Positions 6,935 through 15,496 of a DNA stretch of 24,272 nt are shown here, piece after piece. The position numbers were made by a program, and so were the translations under genes. The notes beneath the pieces were generated by a model. That model was not told the DNA's origin, did not search any database, and saw nothing but the letters and a program-made list of their open reading frames with translations. The stretch comes from an uncultured Pseudomonadales bacterium. Lineage in GTDB: Bacteria > Pseudomonadota > Gammaproteobacteria > Pseudomonadales > Porticoccaceae. The DNA is taken from NCBI GenBank assembly GCA_937998635.1, contig CALLDA010000139.1, forward strand, positions 1 to 24,272, in the 5' to 3' direction. Every line of letters starts with the position of its first letter. Position 1 is the first letter of the stretch.

Positions 6935-7693
6935 ATGACTGACCTGGCTGGTCTAGACCTGAACTGCCCGCTTCGTCATGTGGCAATTATCATGGATGGT
7001 AATAATCGCTGGGCCCAGGAACGAGGACTCAGTGGCGTGGCAGGACACCGAACCGGGGTCGAGAACGTGCGTAATGTTCTTAATGCCTGTCGTGAATATA
7101 GTATCGAAACGCTAACCTTGTTTGCCTTTAGTAGCGAAAACTGGCAACGCCCCAGGTCAGAAGTGAGGGGTTTGCTGACGCTGTTTGCCACTTATATCAG
7201 AAATGAAGCGCGGGAATTAAGAGATAAGAACGTGTGTCTCCGGGTGATTGGTGAGCGTGATCGTTTCAGTAAAGGTTTGCGAAAACGTATAGAAAAGGCC
7301 GAGGCACAAACCGCCGGTGGTGAGATGGATTTAATTTTGGCGGTGGATTATGGTGGCCGTTGGGATATTACCGAAGCTGCCCGGACGCTGGCTGAAAAAG
7401 CCGCCCAGGGTGAATTGGACCCCGCTGCAATTACCGAAGAGATGCTTGCCGGGGAGTTATGTCTCGCCGATCTTCCGCCTCCAGATCTGTGCATACGCAC
7501 TGCTGGCGAACAGCGGATCAGTAACTTTCTCCTGTGGCAGATGGCTTATACCGAATTTTATTTTGCCAGCTGCTATTGGCCTGATTTTGGTGAAGATGCC
7601 TTCGCGCTTGCCATCAACGAATACCAGAGCCGTAAGCGTCGCTTCGGTTTGAGTTCTAGTCAATTGCTGCTATCGAAAAGAGAAGACGCTTAG
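6935..7693 (+). CDS. uppS: Undecaprenyl-diphosphate synthase, cis-prenyltransferase (252 aa)
   Basis: Condenses isopentenyl-PP onto farnesyl-PP to make the C55 carrier precursor for peptidoglycan and O-antigen; peripheral at the inner membrane. VAIIMDGNNRWA carries the catalytic D21. LTLFAFSSENW and the C-terminal RTAGEQRISNFLLWQ signature are present. The usually conserved NYGGR segment reads DYGGR here, a conservative Asn to Asp change. Length matches E. coli (253). The Shine-Dalgarno is poor (CAGACGCAAAT before ATG), so translation may depend on ribosomes finishing frr 27 nt upstream. The stop overlaps the cdsA GTG by 1 nt. Confidence 0.97.
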   Translation: MTDLAGLDLNCPLRHVAIIMDGNNRWAQERGLSGVAGHRTGVENVRNVLNACREYSIETLTLFAFSSENWQRPRSEVRGLLTLFATYIRNEARELRDKNVCLRVIGERDRFSKGLRKRIEKAEAQTAGGEMDLILAVDYGGRWDITEAARTLAEKAAQGELDPAAITEEMLAGELCLADLPPPDLCIRTAGEQRISNFLLWQMAYTEFYFASCYWPDFGEDAFALAINEYQSRKRRFGLSSSQLLLSKREDA

Positions 7694-8583
7694 TGCTTAA
7701 GCAGAGAGTCATCACTGCAATCATCCTGGCCAGTGGTTTTTTAGTCGCGCTGTTTTGTTTGCCAGCCCAAAGTTTTATCGTTCTTATGGCTGTAGTTATC
7801 GCCTATGGGGCCTGGGAGTGGAGCGCCCTTGCAGATATCTCTAGTCTGGCTGTTCGTGGGCTTTATGTGATTTGCTTGCTGCTTGCTCTGGCTTTGTCTG
7901 CGCTGTGGCTTGGGTTTGATACGGCCAGTGATCCGGACAGTTTAGACGGTAATTTATTCGGCGGTTTATTCGATAATTTATTCGGAAATCATCTTCGTTC
8001 TGTGCTTGCCTGGGCATGCGCCTGGTGGGCTCTGGCGCTGTTGTGGATTCAGGGTTATCCGAGTAGTGCACTATTGTGGGGGCGGCCCTGGATATGCGCG
8101 GCGATGGGTTTTGTGGTGTTGGTACCAACCTGGGTGGCATTAGCGGCTTTAGTGCTCATGACCGACGGCGAGTGGCTGGTACTGAGTGTTGTTTTGCTTG
8201 TCGCGCTGGCAGATATTGCTGCATTTTTTTCTGGACGAGCCTTTGGGCGACATAAGTTGGCGGAGCAGGTCAGCCCAGGGAAAACCTGGGAAGGAGTGAT
8301 CGGGGGTGTGTCGGCTATTGCTCTGGTAACGGTTTGTTTCGCGCTATTGATGGCCAATGAGCAGAGTCAGTGGTGGGCCTGGTTATTGTTAGCGGGCACG
8401 ACAGGGCTGGCTTCAGTGGTGGGCGATTTGCTGGAGAGCATGGTCAAGCGCCATCGCGGGGTAAAGGACAGTGGTTCAATTTTGCCAGGCCACGGTGGTG
8501 TCCTTGATCGCATCGACAGTTTAACGGCTGCATTGCCGGTATTTGCTCTGCTCTACGCCTTGTTATATGAGCATTTATCGTGA
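7693..8583 (+). CDS. cdsA: Phosphatidate cytidylyltransferase, CDP-DAG synthase (296 aa)
   Basis: Integral inner-membrane enzyme making CDP-diacylglycerol from CTP and phosphatidic acid for phospholipid synthesis. GTG start overlapping the uppS stop (TAGTG); the N-terminus MLKQRVITA agrees with the MLKxR start of the family, and AAGAGAAG lies 7 nt upstream. Several hydrophobic helices run through the protein. The C-terminal signature around residues 250-275 is intact (KRHRGVKDSGSILPGHGG then LDRID), preceded by SPGKTWEG. A three-unit 12-nt repeat (7950-7985) adds a short NLFG-type insert in a loop near residue 90, which partly explains the extra length over E. coli CdsA (285). Confidence 0.97.
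   Translation: MLKQRVITAIILASGFLVALFCLPAQSFIVLMAVVIAYGAWEWSALADISSLAVRGLYVICLLLALALSALWLGFDTASDPDSLDGNLFGGLFDNLFGNHLRSVLAWACAWWALALLWIQGYPSSALLWGRPWICAAMGFVVLVPTWVALAALVLMTDGEWLVLSVVLLVALADIAAFFSGRAFGRHKLAEQVSPGKTWEGVIGGVSAIALVTVCFALLMANEQSQWWAWLLLAGTTGLASVVGDLLESMVKRHRGVKDSGSILPGHGGVLDRIDSLTAALPVFALLYALLYEHLS
7950..7985 (+). repeat. Three imperfect 12-nt tandem repeats inside cdsA
   Basis: TAATTTATTCGG, CGGTTTATTCGA and TAATTTATTCGG are adjacent and in frame, encoding NLFG-GLFD-NLFG in a loop of CdsA. Confidence 0.85.
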
Positions 8584-8674
8584 ACGGTCGGCTCGATGTT
8601 TTTTCCTTTGGCTCGGCTTCGCTGGTATTCGTGCACTCAATAGTTGTTGCTCGCGATCTGTCCAGGCGATCTTT

Positions 8675-9910
8675 ATGCAAGCGCTAACGATCTTAGGCTC
8701 AACCGGCTCGATTGGCGTCAGTACCCTTGATGTGGTGGCGCGCCATCCACAGAGGTACAGCGTTTTTGCCCTGACTGGTCACAGTCGGCTCAAAGAATTA
8801 GTGAGTCAGTGCCAGCAATTTAAACCTCGGTATGCGGTGGTTACATCGACACAGTCAGCGCAATGGCTGAAAACGCGGGTGCCGGTAGAAACTCAGGTCT
8901 TGTCCGGTAGTGAAGGGCTGGCCGCAGTGGCGGGGGATGATCAGGTTGACGTGGTGATGGCGGCGATTGTCGGCGCCGCCGGTTTAGAGCCGACATTGTC
9001 GGCGGTGCGTGCGGGCAAAAAGGTTTTACTCGCCAATAAAGAGGCGCTGGTCATGGCCGGTGGTCTGTTTATGGCAGCGGTGCGAGATAGCGGCGCTACG
9101 CTCTTGCCGATTGACAGCGAGCACAATGCCATCTTCCAGTGCCTGCCTGAAAGTTTTGCCTGTGGTGCAAGCAATGCAAACCCAAATACAAATAAACAGG
9201 TTAAGGCCAAAAATAGCGCTCAAGTAATCAATATTCCGGGGGTCAGAAAGTTACTCCTGTCGGGTTCCGGTGGGCCTTTCCGTACCACGCCTTTAGACGA
9301 GCTGTCTTCAGTGACACCGGATCAGGCCTGTGCTCATCCGAACTGGACGATGGGTAGAAAAATCTCTGTGGATTCGGCGACCATGATGAATAAGGGTCTT
9401 GAGTTGATCGAGGCCTGCTGGTTGTTTGATGTTAATGAGGCCCATGTGGAAATTATTATCCACCCCCAGAGCATTGTGCACTCTCTGGTAGAATACGCCG
9501 ATGGTTCGGTATTGGCGCAATTAGGCAATCCGGATATGCGGACGCCTATCGCTCACGGCCTAGCCTGGCCGGAACGTATAGAGTCCGGGGTGGCGATGCT
9601 GGATTTGGCCGCGGCGGGAACCTTAAGTTTTGAACCCCCAGACATTAGCAGATTCCCCTGTCTGGGACTTGCGCGGTCGGCAGCTCGTGACAGTGGCGAT
9701 GCACCAGCGGCGCTTAATGCCGCTAATGAGATTGCAGTGGAGGCCTTTCTGGAGGGTAGAATTGCTTTTACTCGGATAGCGGATATCGTCGCTGCTGTGA
9801 TGCAAGCTTGGTCGAGCAGTGAACCGGATACTCTTGGGGCAGTCCAAGACGCAGATATCAGGGCGCGCGCTTTGGCCCGGGAGTTTGCTTTTGGTCCGAA
9901 AAAGCAGTGA
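8675..9910 (+). CDS. dxr: 1-deoxy-D-xylulose-5-phosphate reductoisomerase (411 aa)
   Basis: Second step of the MEP isoprenoid pathway: DXP to MEP with NADPH and a divalent metal. The start is placed at 8675 because the NADPH-binding GSTGSIG then falls at residues 8-14 as in the family; a longer frame from 8543 would overlap cdsA and add unrelated residues. CAGG lies 8 nt upstream. Metal ligands are D147 and E149 (DSEHNAIFQ) and E243 (MMNKGLE). SGSGGPFR, HPNWTMGRKISVDSATMMNK and ALNAANEI are all present. Between residues about 158 and 193 there is an Asn/Lys-rich insert of about 15 residues relative to E. coli Dxr (398). The gene follows cdsA by 91 bp, with no feature seen between them. Confidence 0.97.
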   Translation: MQALTILGSTGSIGVSTLDVVARHPQRYSVFALTGHSRLKELVSQCQQFKPRYAVVTSTQSAQWLKTRVPVETQVLSGSEGLAAVAGDDQVDVVMAAIVGAAGLEPTLSAVRAGKKVLLANKEALVMAGGLFMAAVRDSGATLLPIDSEHNAIFQCLPESFACGASNANPNTNKQVKAKNSAQVINIPGVRKLLLSGSGGPFRTTPLDELSSVTPDQACAHPNWTMGRKISVDSATMMNKGLELIEACWLFDVNEAHVEIIIHPQSIVHSLVEYADGSVLAQLGNPDMRTPIAHGLAWPERIESGVAMLDLAAAGTLSFEPPDISRFPCLGLARSAARDSGDAPAALNAANEIAVEAFLEGRIAFTRIADIVAAVMQAWSSSEPDTLGAVQDADIRARALAREFAFGPKKQ

Positions 9911-9984
9911 CTACTTAAGTTCTTAGCAGGGTATGGCTTTGTAGAAACAATGGCTGATGAGTAAACACAAATTCGAGATGATAC

Positions 9985-11340
9985 ATGGCGATAGTTGAGA
10001 TGATTTTTTACACCCTGATAGTGCTGGGTGTGTTAGTTACGGTTCATGAGTTTGGGCACTTTTGGGTGGCGCGGCTCTGTGGCATAAAAGTGCTGCGCTT
10101 CTCTATAGGTTTTGGTCCTGGACTACTACGTTGGCGGGATCGTTATGATACCGAGTTTGTTATCGCTGCGTTGCCACTGGGTGGCTACGTTAAAATGGTC
10201 GATGAGCGAGAAGGTGATGTGGCAGAGGCGGATTTGCCCTATGCCTTCAACCGAAAATCCGTCGTTCAACGCATGGCAACCGTCGCTGCCGGGCCTCTGG
10301 CAAACTTTGTTTTGGCAGTGCTGGCCTACTGGATTGTTTTTATGCTGGGCGTACAGGGCGTGGCACCGATCATTGATGAGGTGTCTACCGGATCCATTGC
10401 CGATGCTGCCGGCCTCGAAAGTGGTCAGGAAATTGTCGCTGTCGATGGCGAGCCAATCTCAACCTGGCAGGAGCTAGGAGAGCAGCTGGTAAGGCGAATT
10501 GGTGAGGAGGGCACCATTCGCTTTACTGCCCGTTATCCAGATTCTGACCTGGAATATGAAAGTGAGGCAGCATTGCGGGGCTGGGATATTGACGCGAAGA
10601 ATCCCGACCCTATCGGCACTATTGGTCTCACTTTATACCGCCCTAAGATTTTACCTATAGCCGATCAACTGACCCCGGGTGATCCTGCTGCTATGGCGGG
10701 TATGCAGTCGAACGACCTGGTGCTGTCGGTCGATGGCAATGAAGTGAAGGACTGGGCTGACTGGGTAGAATATGTTCGTGCCCACCCTGGACAAAGTCTG
10801 TTGGTGCTGGTGGAGCGTGGTGATGAAGCCATCTCTCTAAGCATGACCCCGAAGTTAGTGGTGACTAAAGATAAGCAGCGTATAGGCCAGGTGGGTATGA
10901 CCGTAGTGGCACCGAGCTGGCCTGAAGGTTTTTACCGAGAAACTGAATACGGTGTGCTGGCAGCCCTGGGTAAAGCCTGCTCGCAAACCGGTAAAACGAC
11001 GGTGATGATTTTCGACTCCGTGAAAAAAATGATAGTGGGGGATATTTCCCTGGAGCACTTGAGTGGACCTATTACCATTGCTAAAGTAGCGGGCGCTTCT
11101 GCGAGCTACGGCGTGGCAGCATTTTTACAGTTTATGGCATTGTTAAGTGTCAGTCTGGGTGTGTTGAATTTGCTGCCTATCCCCATCCTGGATGGGGGAC
11201 ATCTCGCGTATTACTTTGCGGAATTGGTCAAAGGCAGTCCAGTGTCGATGCGAGTGCAGGAGTTGGGCTATCGTCTGGGACTTTTTTTTGTCGTTGGTTT
11301 GATGGTGCTGGCGCTATACAATGACATCGCTCGGCTGTAA
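9985..11340 (+). CDS. rseP: Site-2 intramembrane zinc metalloprotease RseP (451 aa)
   Basis: Inner-membrane protease that cleaves anti-sigma factor RseA after DegS, releasing sigma-E, and clears signal peptide remnants. HEFGH at residues 22-26 supplies the zinc ligands H22 and H26 and the catalytic E23. The third ligand is D403 in the LDGGH motif near the C-terminus. Two PDZ domains lie in the periplasmic stretch, roughly residues 115-290. Length and ends (LALYNDIARL) match E. coli RseP (450). The Shine-Dalgarno is weak (GAG 7 nt from ATG). It lies directly before bamA, the usual envelope-stress context. Confidence 0.97.
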   Translation: MAIVEMIFYTLIVLGVLVTVHEFGHFWVARLCGIKVLRFSIGFGPGLLRWRDRYDTEFVIAALPLGGYVKMVDEREGDVAEADLPYAFNRKSVVQRMATVAAGPLANFVLAVLAYWIVFMLGVQGVAPIIDEVSTGSIADAAGLESGQEIVAVDGEPISTWQELGEQLVRRIGEEGTIRFTARYPDSDLEYESEAALRGWDIDAKNPDPIGTIGLTLYRPKILPIADQLTPGDPAAMAGMQSNDLVLSVDGNEVKDWADWVEYVRAHPGQSLLVLVERGDEAISLSMTPKLVVTKDKQRIGQVGMTVVAPSWPEGFYRETEYGVLAALGKACSQTGKTTVMIFDSVKKMIVGDISLEHLSGPITIAKVAGASASYGVAAFLQFMALLSVSLGVLNLLPIPILDGGHLAYYFAELVKGSPVSMRVQELGYRLGLFFVVGLMVLALYNDIARL

Positions 11341-11383
11341 CTGATCGTTTGAATATTAACAACAAAGAGTTGCCTTAACTTAC

Positions 11384-13699
11384 ATGAAACGACTTTTATT
11401 GCCGTTGCTTTTGTGCGTTTTTTCCGCGTTAGCCCATGCTGAACTGTTCCAGATCGAAGACATTCGTGTCGATGGTTTGCAGCGGGTGTCAGCGGGCACC
11501 GTTTTCGCTGCCCTGCCGGTCAGTGCCGGTGAGCTAATCGATGAAGAAGGTATTCGTGAGGCAACTCGGGCCCTGTTTCAGACCGGTTATTTTGACGATA
11601 TACGCATTGCACGGGATGAAGACGTACTGGTGATTATCGTTACCGAGCGGCCGGCCATTGCGGAAATTAATATCACCGGCAATAAGGCTATCGAGACGGA
11701 GCAATTGCTCGAAGCCCTGCACGGTGCAGGGCTCGATGAGGGGCAGATATTCCGGCAATCGGTCTTGCAGGGTATGAGTCAGGAGCTGCGGCGGCAATAT
11801 GTCTCTCAGGGTCGTTATGGGGCTGACGTTATTGCGGAAGTCAGTGATCTGCCGCGCAACAGGGTGGCAGTGACTCTGACCATAGATGAGGGTTCGGTAG
11901 CGGCGATTAAACATATCAACATCGTCGGCAATAATGTTTTTGATGACGATACACTGATTGCCTTGTTTGACTTAAAAACCACCGGTTTGCTGTCGTTTTT
12001 TCTTAACGATGATAAATACGCTCGAGAAAAGCTATCTGGCGATCTTGAGCGGATCGAGTCCTGGTATCTCGATCGCGGTTATCTGAAGTTTTCAATCGAT
12101 TCTACACAGGTATCAATAAACCCAGATAGAGATACGGTATTTATCACGGTCAATGTCAGCGAAGGCGAGGTGTACACGGTTAACAAGGTCGAACTGGCCG
12201 GTGAGTTAATCATGACCGAGGAGCAGGCGCGGCGACTGATCATCATGCGTGAAGGTTTGATTTTCTCCCAGTCCTTGATGACGACCTCCAAAGAATTCAT
12301 CACCAAACGGCTCGGCACCGAAGGCTACACCTTTGCTGAAGTAGAAGCCTATCCAGAAATCAACGAAGATGACAAAACAGCAACCGTCACCTTCTTTGTT
12401 AATCCCGGCAAGCGTGCTTATGTTCGACGCATTGAATTTCGCGGTAACACCAAAACTGATGATGAGGTGTTGCGCCGTGAAATGCGACAACTCGAAGCCG
12501 CCTCAGCGTCTACGGAGTTGATCGAGCATTCTAAAGTGCGCCTGGAGCGCCTGGGTCATTTTAAAGAAGTCAAAGTTGAAACCCGCGAGGTGCCGGGAAC
12601 TAACGATCAACTCGACGTTTTTTATACCGTCGAAGAGCAGCCATCGGGTAGCGTTGGAGCCAGTCTCGGTGTAGCTCAGGGTTCCGGTCTTATTCTGGGC
12701 GGTAATATTCAGGAGAAAAATTTCCTTGGTACCGGTAATGCGGTCAGTTTTGGTGTAAACCAGAGCAAATATCGCACCAGTGCGATGGTATCTTTAAGAG
12801 ATCCTTATTTCACTAAAGATGGTGTCAGCGCGGGTTATCAGTTTTCCTACGTGACGACCGATTATGGTGACTTTGATGTGGCCGAATATACCTCGGACAG
12901 TTTCACCACCGGAGTCAGCTTTGGGTATCCGCTGAGCGAGACCTCGAGAATCAGTTACGGCGTCAATATCGAAAATTTGTCGATTGATGTGGGTGTATTT
13001 CCGTCTTTAGAAATCGTCCAGTTTTTGCTTGATAATGGTGACAATTACACGACGGTGTCCGGCAACCTGAACTGGTCTCGGTCGACGCTGAACAGAGGGA
13101 TTTTGGCGACCCGTGGTAGTTCCCAGCGGGCAGGAATAGAATTTACAGTGCCGGGCATGGATCTTGATTATATTAAATTGAGCTACGCTGCACAGTATTT
13201 CAAGCCCATCACCAAGCGTCTGACCCTACGTTTAAAAACAGATATTGGTTACGGGATCGGCATGGGTGACAGTGATCGTTTGCCGTTTTTCAAGAACTAT
13301 TACGGCGGTGGCTTCAACTCGGTGCGGGGTTATAAACGTAACTCAATGGGCCCGCAAGATACACCGGTTCCCGGTTTTGATGACCCCGATCCCTTTGGTG
13401 GTAATGTTAAGGCCGTGGGCAGTGCTGAATTAATATTCCCGGTGCCTTTTATGAAGGATAACCGCAGTGTTCAGGCCGTCGTGTTTTTTGATGCAGGCAA
13501 TATCTTTGATACTGAATGTAACGACTTTCAGGAAAATTGCTTTAGCCCTGATATCGGCGAGTTACGCTACTCATTTGGTATCGGTGGCACATGGATAAGC
13601 GGGTTTGGGCCGATAACAGTGAGCCTGGCTTCGCCATTTAATGATAACGAGTTCGATGAAAAAGAAGTCTTCCAGTTTTCTATGGGGCAGGGCTTCTGA
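11384..13699 (+). CDS. bamA: Outer membrane protein assembly factor BamA (771 aa)
   Basis: Core Omp85 protein of the BAM complex, which inserts beta-barrel proteins into the outer membrane. A signal peptide (KR, then a Leu-rich core, ending ALAHA before ELFQIED) is clear. Five POTRA domains fill about residues 20-420; segments such as ITGNKAIET and FRGNTKTDDEVLR mark POTRA starts. The 16-strand barrel follows. The L6 signature is VRGYK (R648) in place of the common VRGF. The protein ends in Phe within a typical beta-signal (FSMGQGF). Two Cys residues sit close together in a late loop (TECNDFQENCF) and could form a disulfide. Somewhat shorter than E. coli BamA (810). The ribosome binding site is weak. 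Confidence 0.97.
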   Translation: MKRLLLPLLLCVFSALAHAELFQIEDIRVDGLQRVSAGTVFAALPVSAGELIDEEGIREATRALFQTGYFDDIRIARDEDVLVIIVTERPAIAEINITGNKAIETEQLLEALHGAGLDEGQIFRQSVLQGMSQELRRQYVSQGRYGADVIAEVSDLPRNRVAVTLTIDEGSVAAIKHINIVGNNVFDDDTLIALFDLKTTGLLSFFLNDDKYAREKLSGDLERIESWYLDRGYLKFSIDSTQVSINPDRDTVFITVNVSEGEVYTVNKVELAGELIMTEEQARRLIIMREGLIFSQSLMTTSKEFITKRLGTEGYTFAEVEAYPEINEDDKTATVTFFVNPGKRAYVRRIEFRGNTKTDDEVLRREMRQLEAASASTELIEHSKVRLERLGHFKEVKVETREVPGTNDQLDVFYTVEEQPSGSVGASLGVAQGSGLILGGNIQEKNFLGTGNAVSFGVNQSKYRTSAMVSLRDPYFTKDGVSAGYQFSYVTTDYGDFDVAEYTSDSFTTGVSFGYPLSETSRISYGVNIENLSIDVGVFPSLEIVQFLLDNGDNYTTVSGNLNWSRSTLNRGILATRGSSQRAGIEFTVPGMDLDYIKLSYAAQYFKPITKRLTLRLKTDIGYGIGMGDSDRLPFFKNYYGGGFNSVRGYKRNSMGPQDTPVPGFDDPDPFGGNVKAVGSAELIFPVPFMKDNRSVQAVVFFDAGNIFDTECNDFQENCFSPDIGELRYSFGIGGTWISGFGPITVSLASPFNDNEFDEKEVFQFSMGQGF

Positions 13700-13743
13700 G
13701 TGTGCTTTAAAAACAGTCAGGTATGAAAGTTAAAGGGGATAAT

Positions 13744-14253
13744 GTGAAAAGAATTTTAGTATTAGCATGCAGTTTATTGGTTCTTAGTGGCGCAGCGCTT
13801 GCCGAAACCAAAATTGCCGTGGTCGATGTGGCGCGTGCGATATTTAGTACCGAGGTGGCCAAGCAGCGTCAGGATGAATTGCAGAGCGCTTCAGAATTTG
13901 CTACTCAACAGGCCAAGTACGACAGTCTCGCTGCAGATATGAAAGCCCTGCAAAAAGAAGTCGAAGGCAAGGCCATGACCCTGTCGCAGGAACAGGGTGC
14001 TGAGTATCAGAAGAAGATGGAATATTTGCGCGCAGATCTGGAGCTGGTGTCTCGCAAGCTTCAGGCGGAAATTAAGGATTTGCAGAACCGTATCATGCAG
14101 GAGCTGCAACCCAAGGCTCTGGAAGCGGTTAAAGAGCTGGTGACAGAAGAGAAAATCATGCTATTGCTGCAACGAGAAGCGGTTATCTCGGCAACGCCTG
14201 ACATGGATTTGACGTCCAAGCTTATTGATCGACTGAATAAGAAGACCCAATAG
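13744..14253 (+). CDS. skp: Periplasmic chaperone Skp/OmpH family (169 aa)
   Basis: Periplasmic chaperone that holds unfolded outer membrane proteins for BamA. A GTG at 13744 is preferred over the ATG at 13723: AAGGGG lies 7 nt before the GTG, whereas the ATG has no usable site, and the GTG gives a compact signal peptide (KR, hydrophobic core, ALA before ETKIAVVD). The mature protein starts with the family beta strand KIAVVDVARAI, then a long, charged coiled-coil with heptad character through about residue 130, and a C-terminal strand return (KIMLLLQREAVI). It sits 44 nt after bamA and before lpxD, as in E. coli. A 189-bp gap follows. Confidence 0.93.
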   Translation: MKRILVLACSLLVLSGAALAETKIAVVDVARAIFSTEVAKQRQDELQSASEFATQQAKYDSLAADMKALQKEVEGKAMTLSQEQGAEYQKKMEYLRADLELVSRKLQAEIKDLQNRIMQELQPKALEAVKELVTEEKIMLLLQREAVISATPDMDLTSKLIDRLNKKTQ

Positions 14254-14321
14254 TTTTGACGAGCTTGTTAATGGTCTCGTTTGGCCGTCTCGTTAAATTG
14301 ATGACCGCTTAATCGGTGACA

Positions 14322-14429
14322 ATGCTTTGTAGTTTTAGCCTAGCGGGGTGGGCATTGGCTATCGGAACTATCGTTAATTACCTCGGATGGATGGTTTGCT
14401 GGAATCGACACTGTCGCATTTACGCCTAA
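14322..14429 (+). CDS. Possible small membrane protein between skp and lpxD (35 aa)
   Basis: An open frame of 35 codons begins at ATG 14322 and ends 13 nt before the lpxD start. It encodes one strongly hydrophobic stretch (LAGWALAIGTIVNYLGWMV) followed by a basic, Cys-containing end (CWNRHCRIYA), the look of a single-pass small membrane protein. Against it, the only Shine-Dalgarno-like GGTGA is 2 nt from the ATG, and random ORFs of this length are common. I recognise no family. It is listed because the gap is unusually long for this tight operon and because the stop lies close enough to lpxD for coupling. Confidence 0.22.
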   Translation: MLCSFSLAGWALAIGTIVNYLGWMVCWNRHCRIYA

Positions 14430-14442
14430 TAGGGAGATGCTA

Positions 14443-15462
14443 ATGGACGCTGCCTACACCTTGCGAGAGTGCGCTGATTTTCTTGGCGCTGAGCTGAGCG
14501 GTGATCCTGATTGTGTCGTTACCGGACTCAATACCCTGCAAGATGCGGGGCAAGGCCAGCTGGCTTTTCTGGCAAACAAAAGCTATCAAAAATTACTGAC
14601 TTCAACATCGGCAACGGCGGTTATTCTCGAACCCCGATTCGCCGATCAGTACCACGGTAATAAACTGATCCTTGATAATCCTTACCTCGGCTATGCCCGT
14701 ATTACCGCCTGGTTTAACGAGGCACCCAAGGCAGCTATAGGCATCCACGAAACTGCCGTTATCGCTGATTCCGCAACAATCTCACCCGAAGCATCCATCG
14801 GCCCATATGTGGTTATCGGCGAAGGCGTAGTGATTGAATCGGGTGTCAGCATCGGTGCGGGCACCTATATCGGCAATCACAGCTCTATCGGCTGTGATAC
14901 CTGGATTTCGGCAAACGTGAGTATCTACCACGGCATCAGCATTGGCCGTAATGGCACCATTCACAGCGGTGCGGTGATTGGCGCAGATGGCTTTGGTTTT
15001 GCTAATGAGGGCGGCCAGTGGGTAAAAATCCACCAGTTGGGCGGGGTTGAGATCGGGGATCGGGTCGAGATCGGAGCCTGTACGACCATTGATCGGGGCG
15101 CTTTAGGTAATACGGTCATCGAGGATGGTGTGGTGCTTGATAATCATGTCCAGGTAGCTCATAACGTGCGCCTCGGTGAGAACACCGCGATGGCGGCCTT
15201 TGCAGGCATTGCGGGCAGTGCGACCATCGGTAAAAACTGTATTTTTGCAGGTCAGGCAGGGGCTGTTGGTCATGTCACGATATGTGACAATGTCCAGGCA
15301 ATGGCTCGCACGGCGCTCTCCAAGTCTATCGATAAACCAGGCTCATACTCATCGGGCATACATATGTACGAAACCCCAAAATGGCGGAAGAACGCGGCCA
15401 GATTTGGTCAGTTGGACGATATGGCCAGGCGTTTGAAACAGCTTGAAAAAAACCAGAAATAA
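14443..15462 (+). CDS. lpxD: UDP-3-O-(3-hydroxyacyl)glucosamine N-acyltransferase (339 aa)
   Basis: Third step of lipid A synthesis: transfers a 3-hydroxyacyl chain from ACP to the 2-amino group of UDP-3-O-acyl-glucosamine; cytosolic trimer. The second of two close ATGs (14443, not 14437) is chosen because GGGAG then lies 6 nt upstream. The N-terminal uridine-binding domain is followed by a long left-handed beta-helix of hexapeptide repeats (about residues 100-300; for example VVIGEGVVIESGVSIGAG). The catalytic His is H240 in VAHNVRLG, equivalent to H239 of E. coli. A C-terminal helix ends in MARRLKQLEK. Length is close to E. coli (341). fabZ follows after 34 bp. Confidence 0.97.
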   Translation: MDAAYTLRECADFLGAELSGDPDCVVTGLNTLQDAGQGQLAFLANKSYQKLLTSTSATAVILEPRFADQYHGNKLILDNPYLGYARITAWFNEAPKAAIGIHETAVIADSATISPEASIGPYVVIGEGVVIESGVSIGAGTYIGNHSSIGCDTWISANVSIYHGISIGRNGTIHSGAVIGADGFGFANEGGQWVKIHQLGGVEIGDRVEIGACTTIDRGALGNTVIEDGVVLDNHVQVAHNVRLGENTAMAAFAGIAGSATIGKNCIFAGQAGAVGHVTICDNVQAMARTALSKSIDKPGSYSSGIHMYETPKWRKNAARFGQLDDMARRLKQLEKNQK

Positions 15463-15496
15463 TCGATTGAATTATTCATTGAACCCGAGATATTAA

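Noticed and set aside
8543..8674. N-terminal extension of dxr reaching back into cdsA
   Set aside because: The added residues do not resemble DXR and would move GSTGSIG from residue 8 to 52; the ATG at 8675 fits the family.
14364..14387. GGAACT followed by TCGGA, resembling a sigma-E promoter before lpxD
   Set aside because: The spacing between the two elements is about 13 nt, shorter than the roughly 16 needed, and the -10 match is poor, although sigma-E control of this gene set is known in E. coli.
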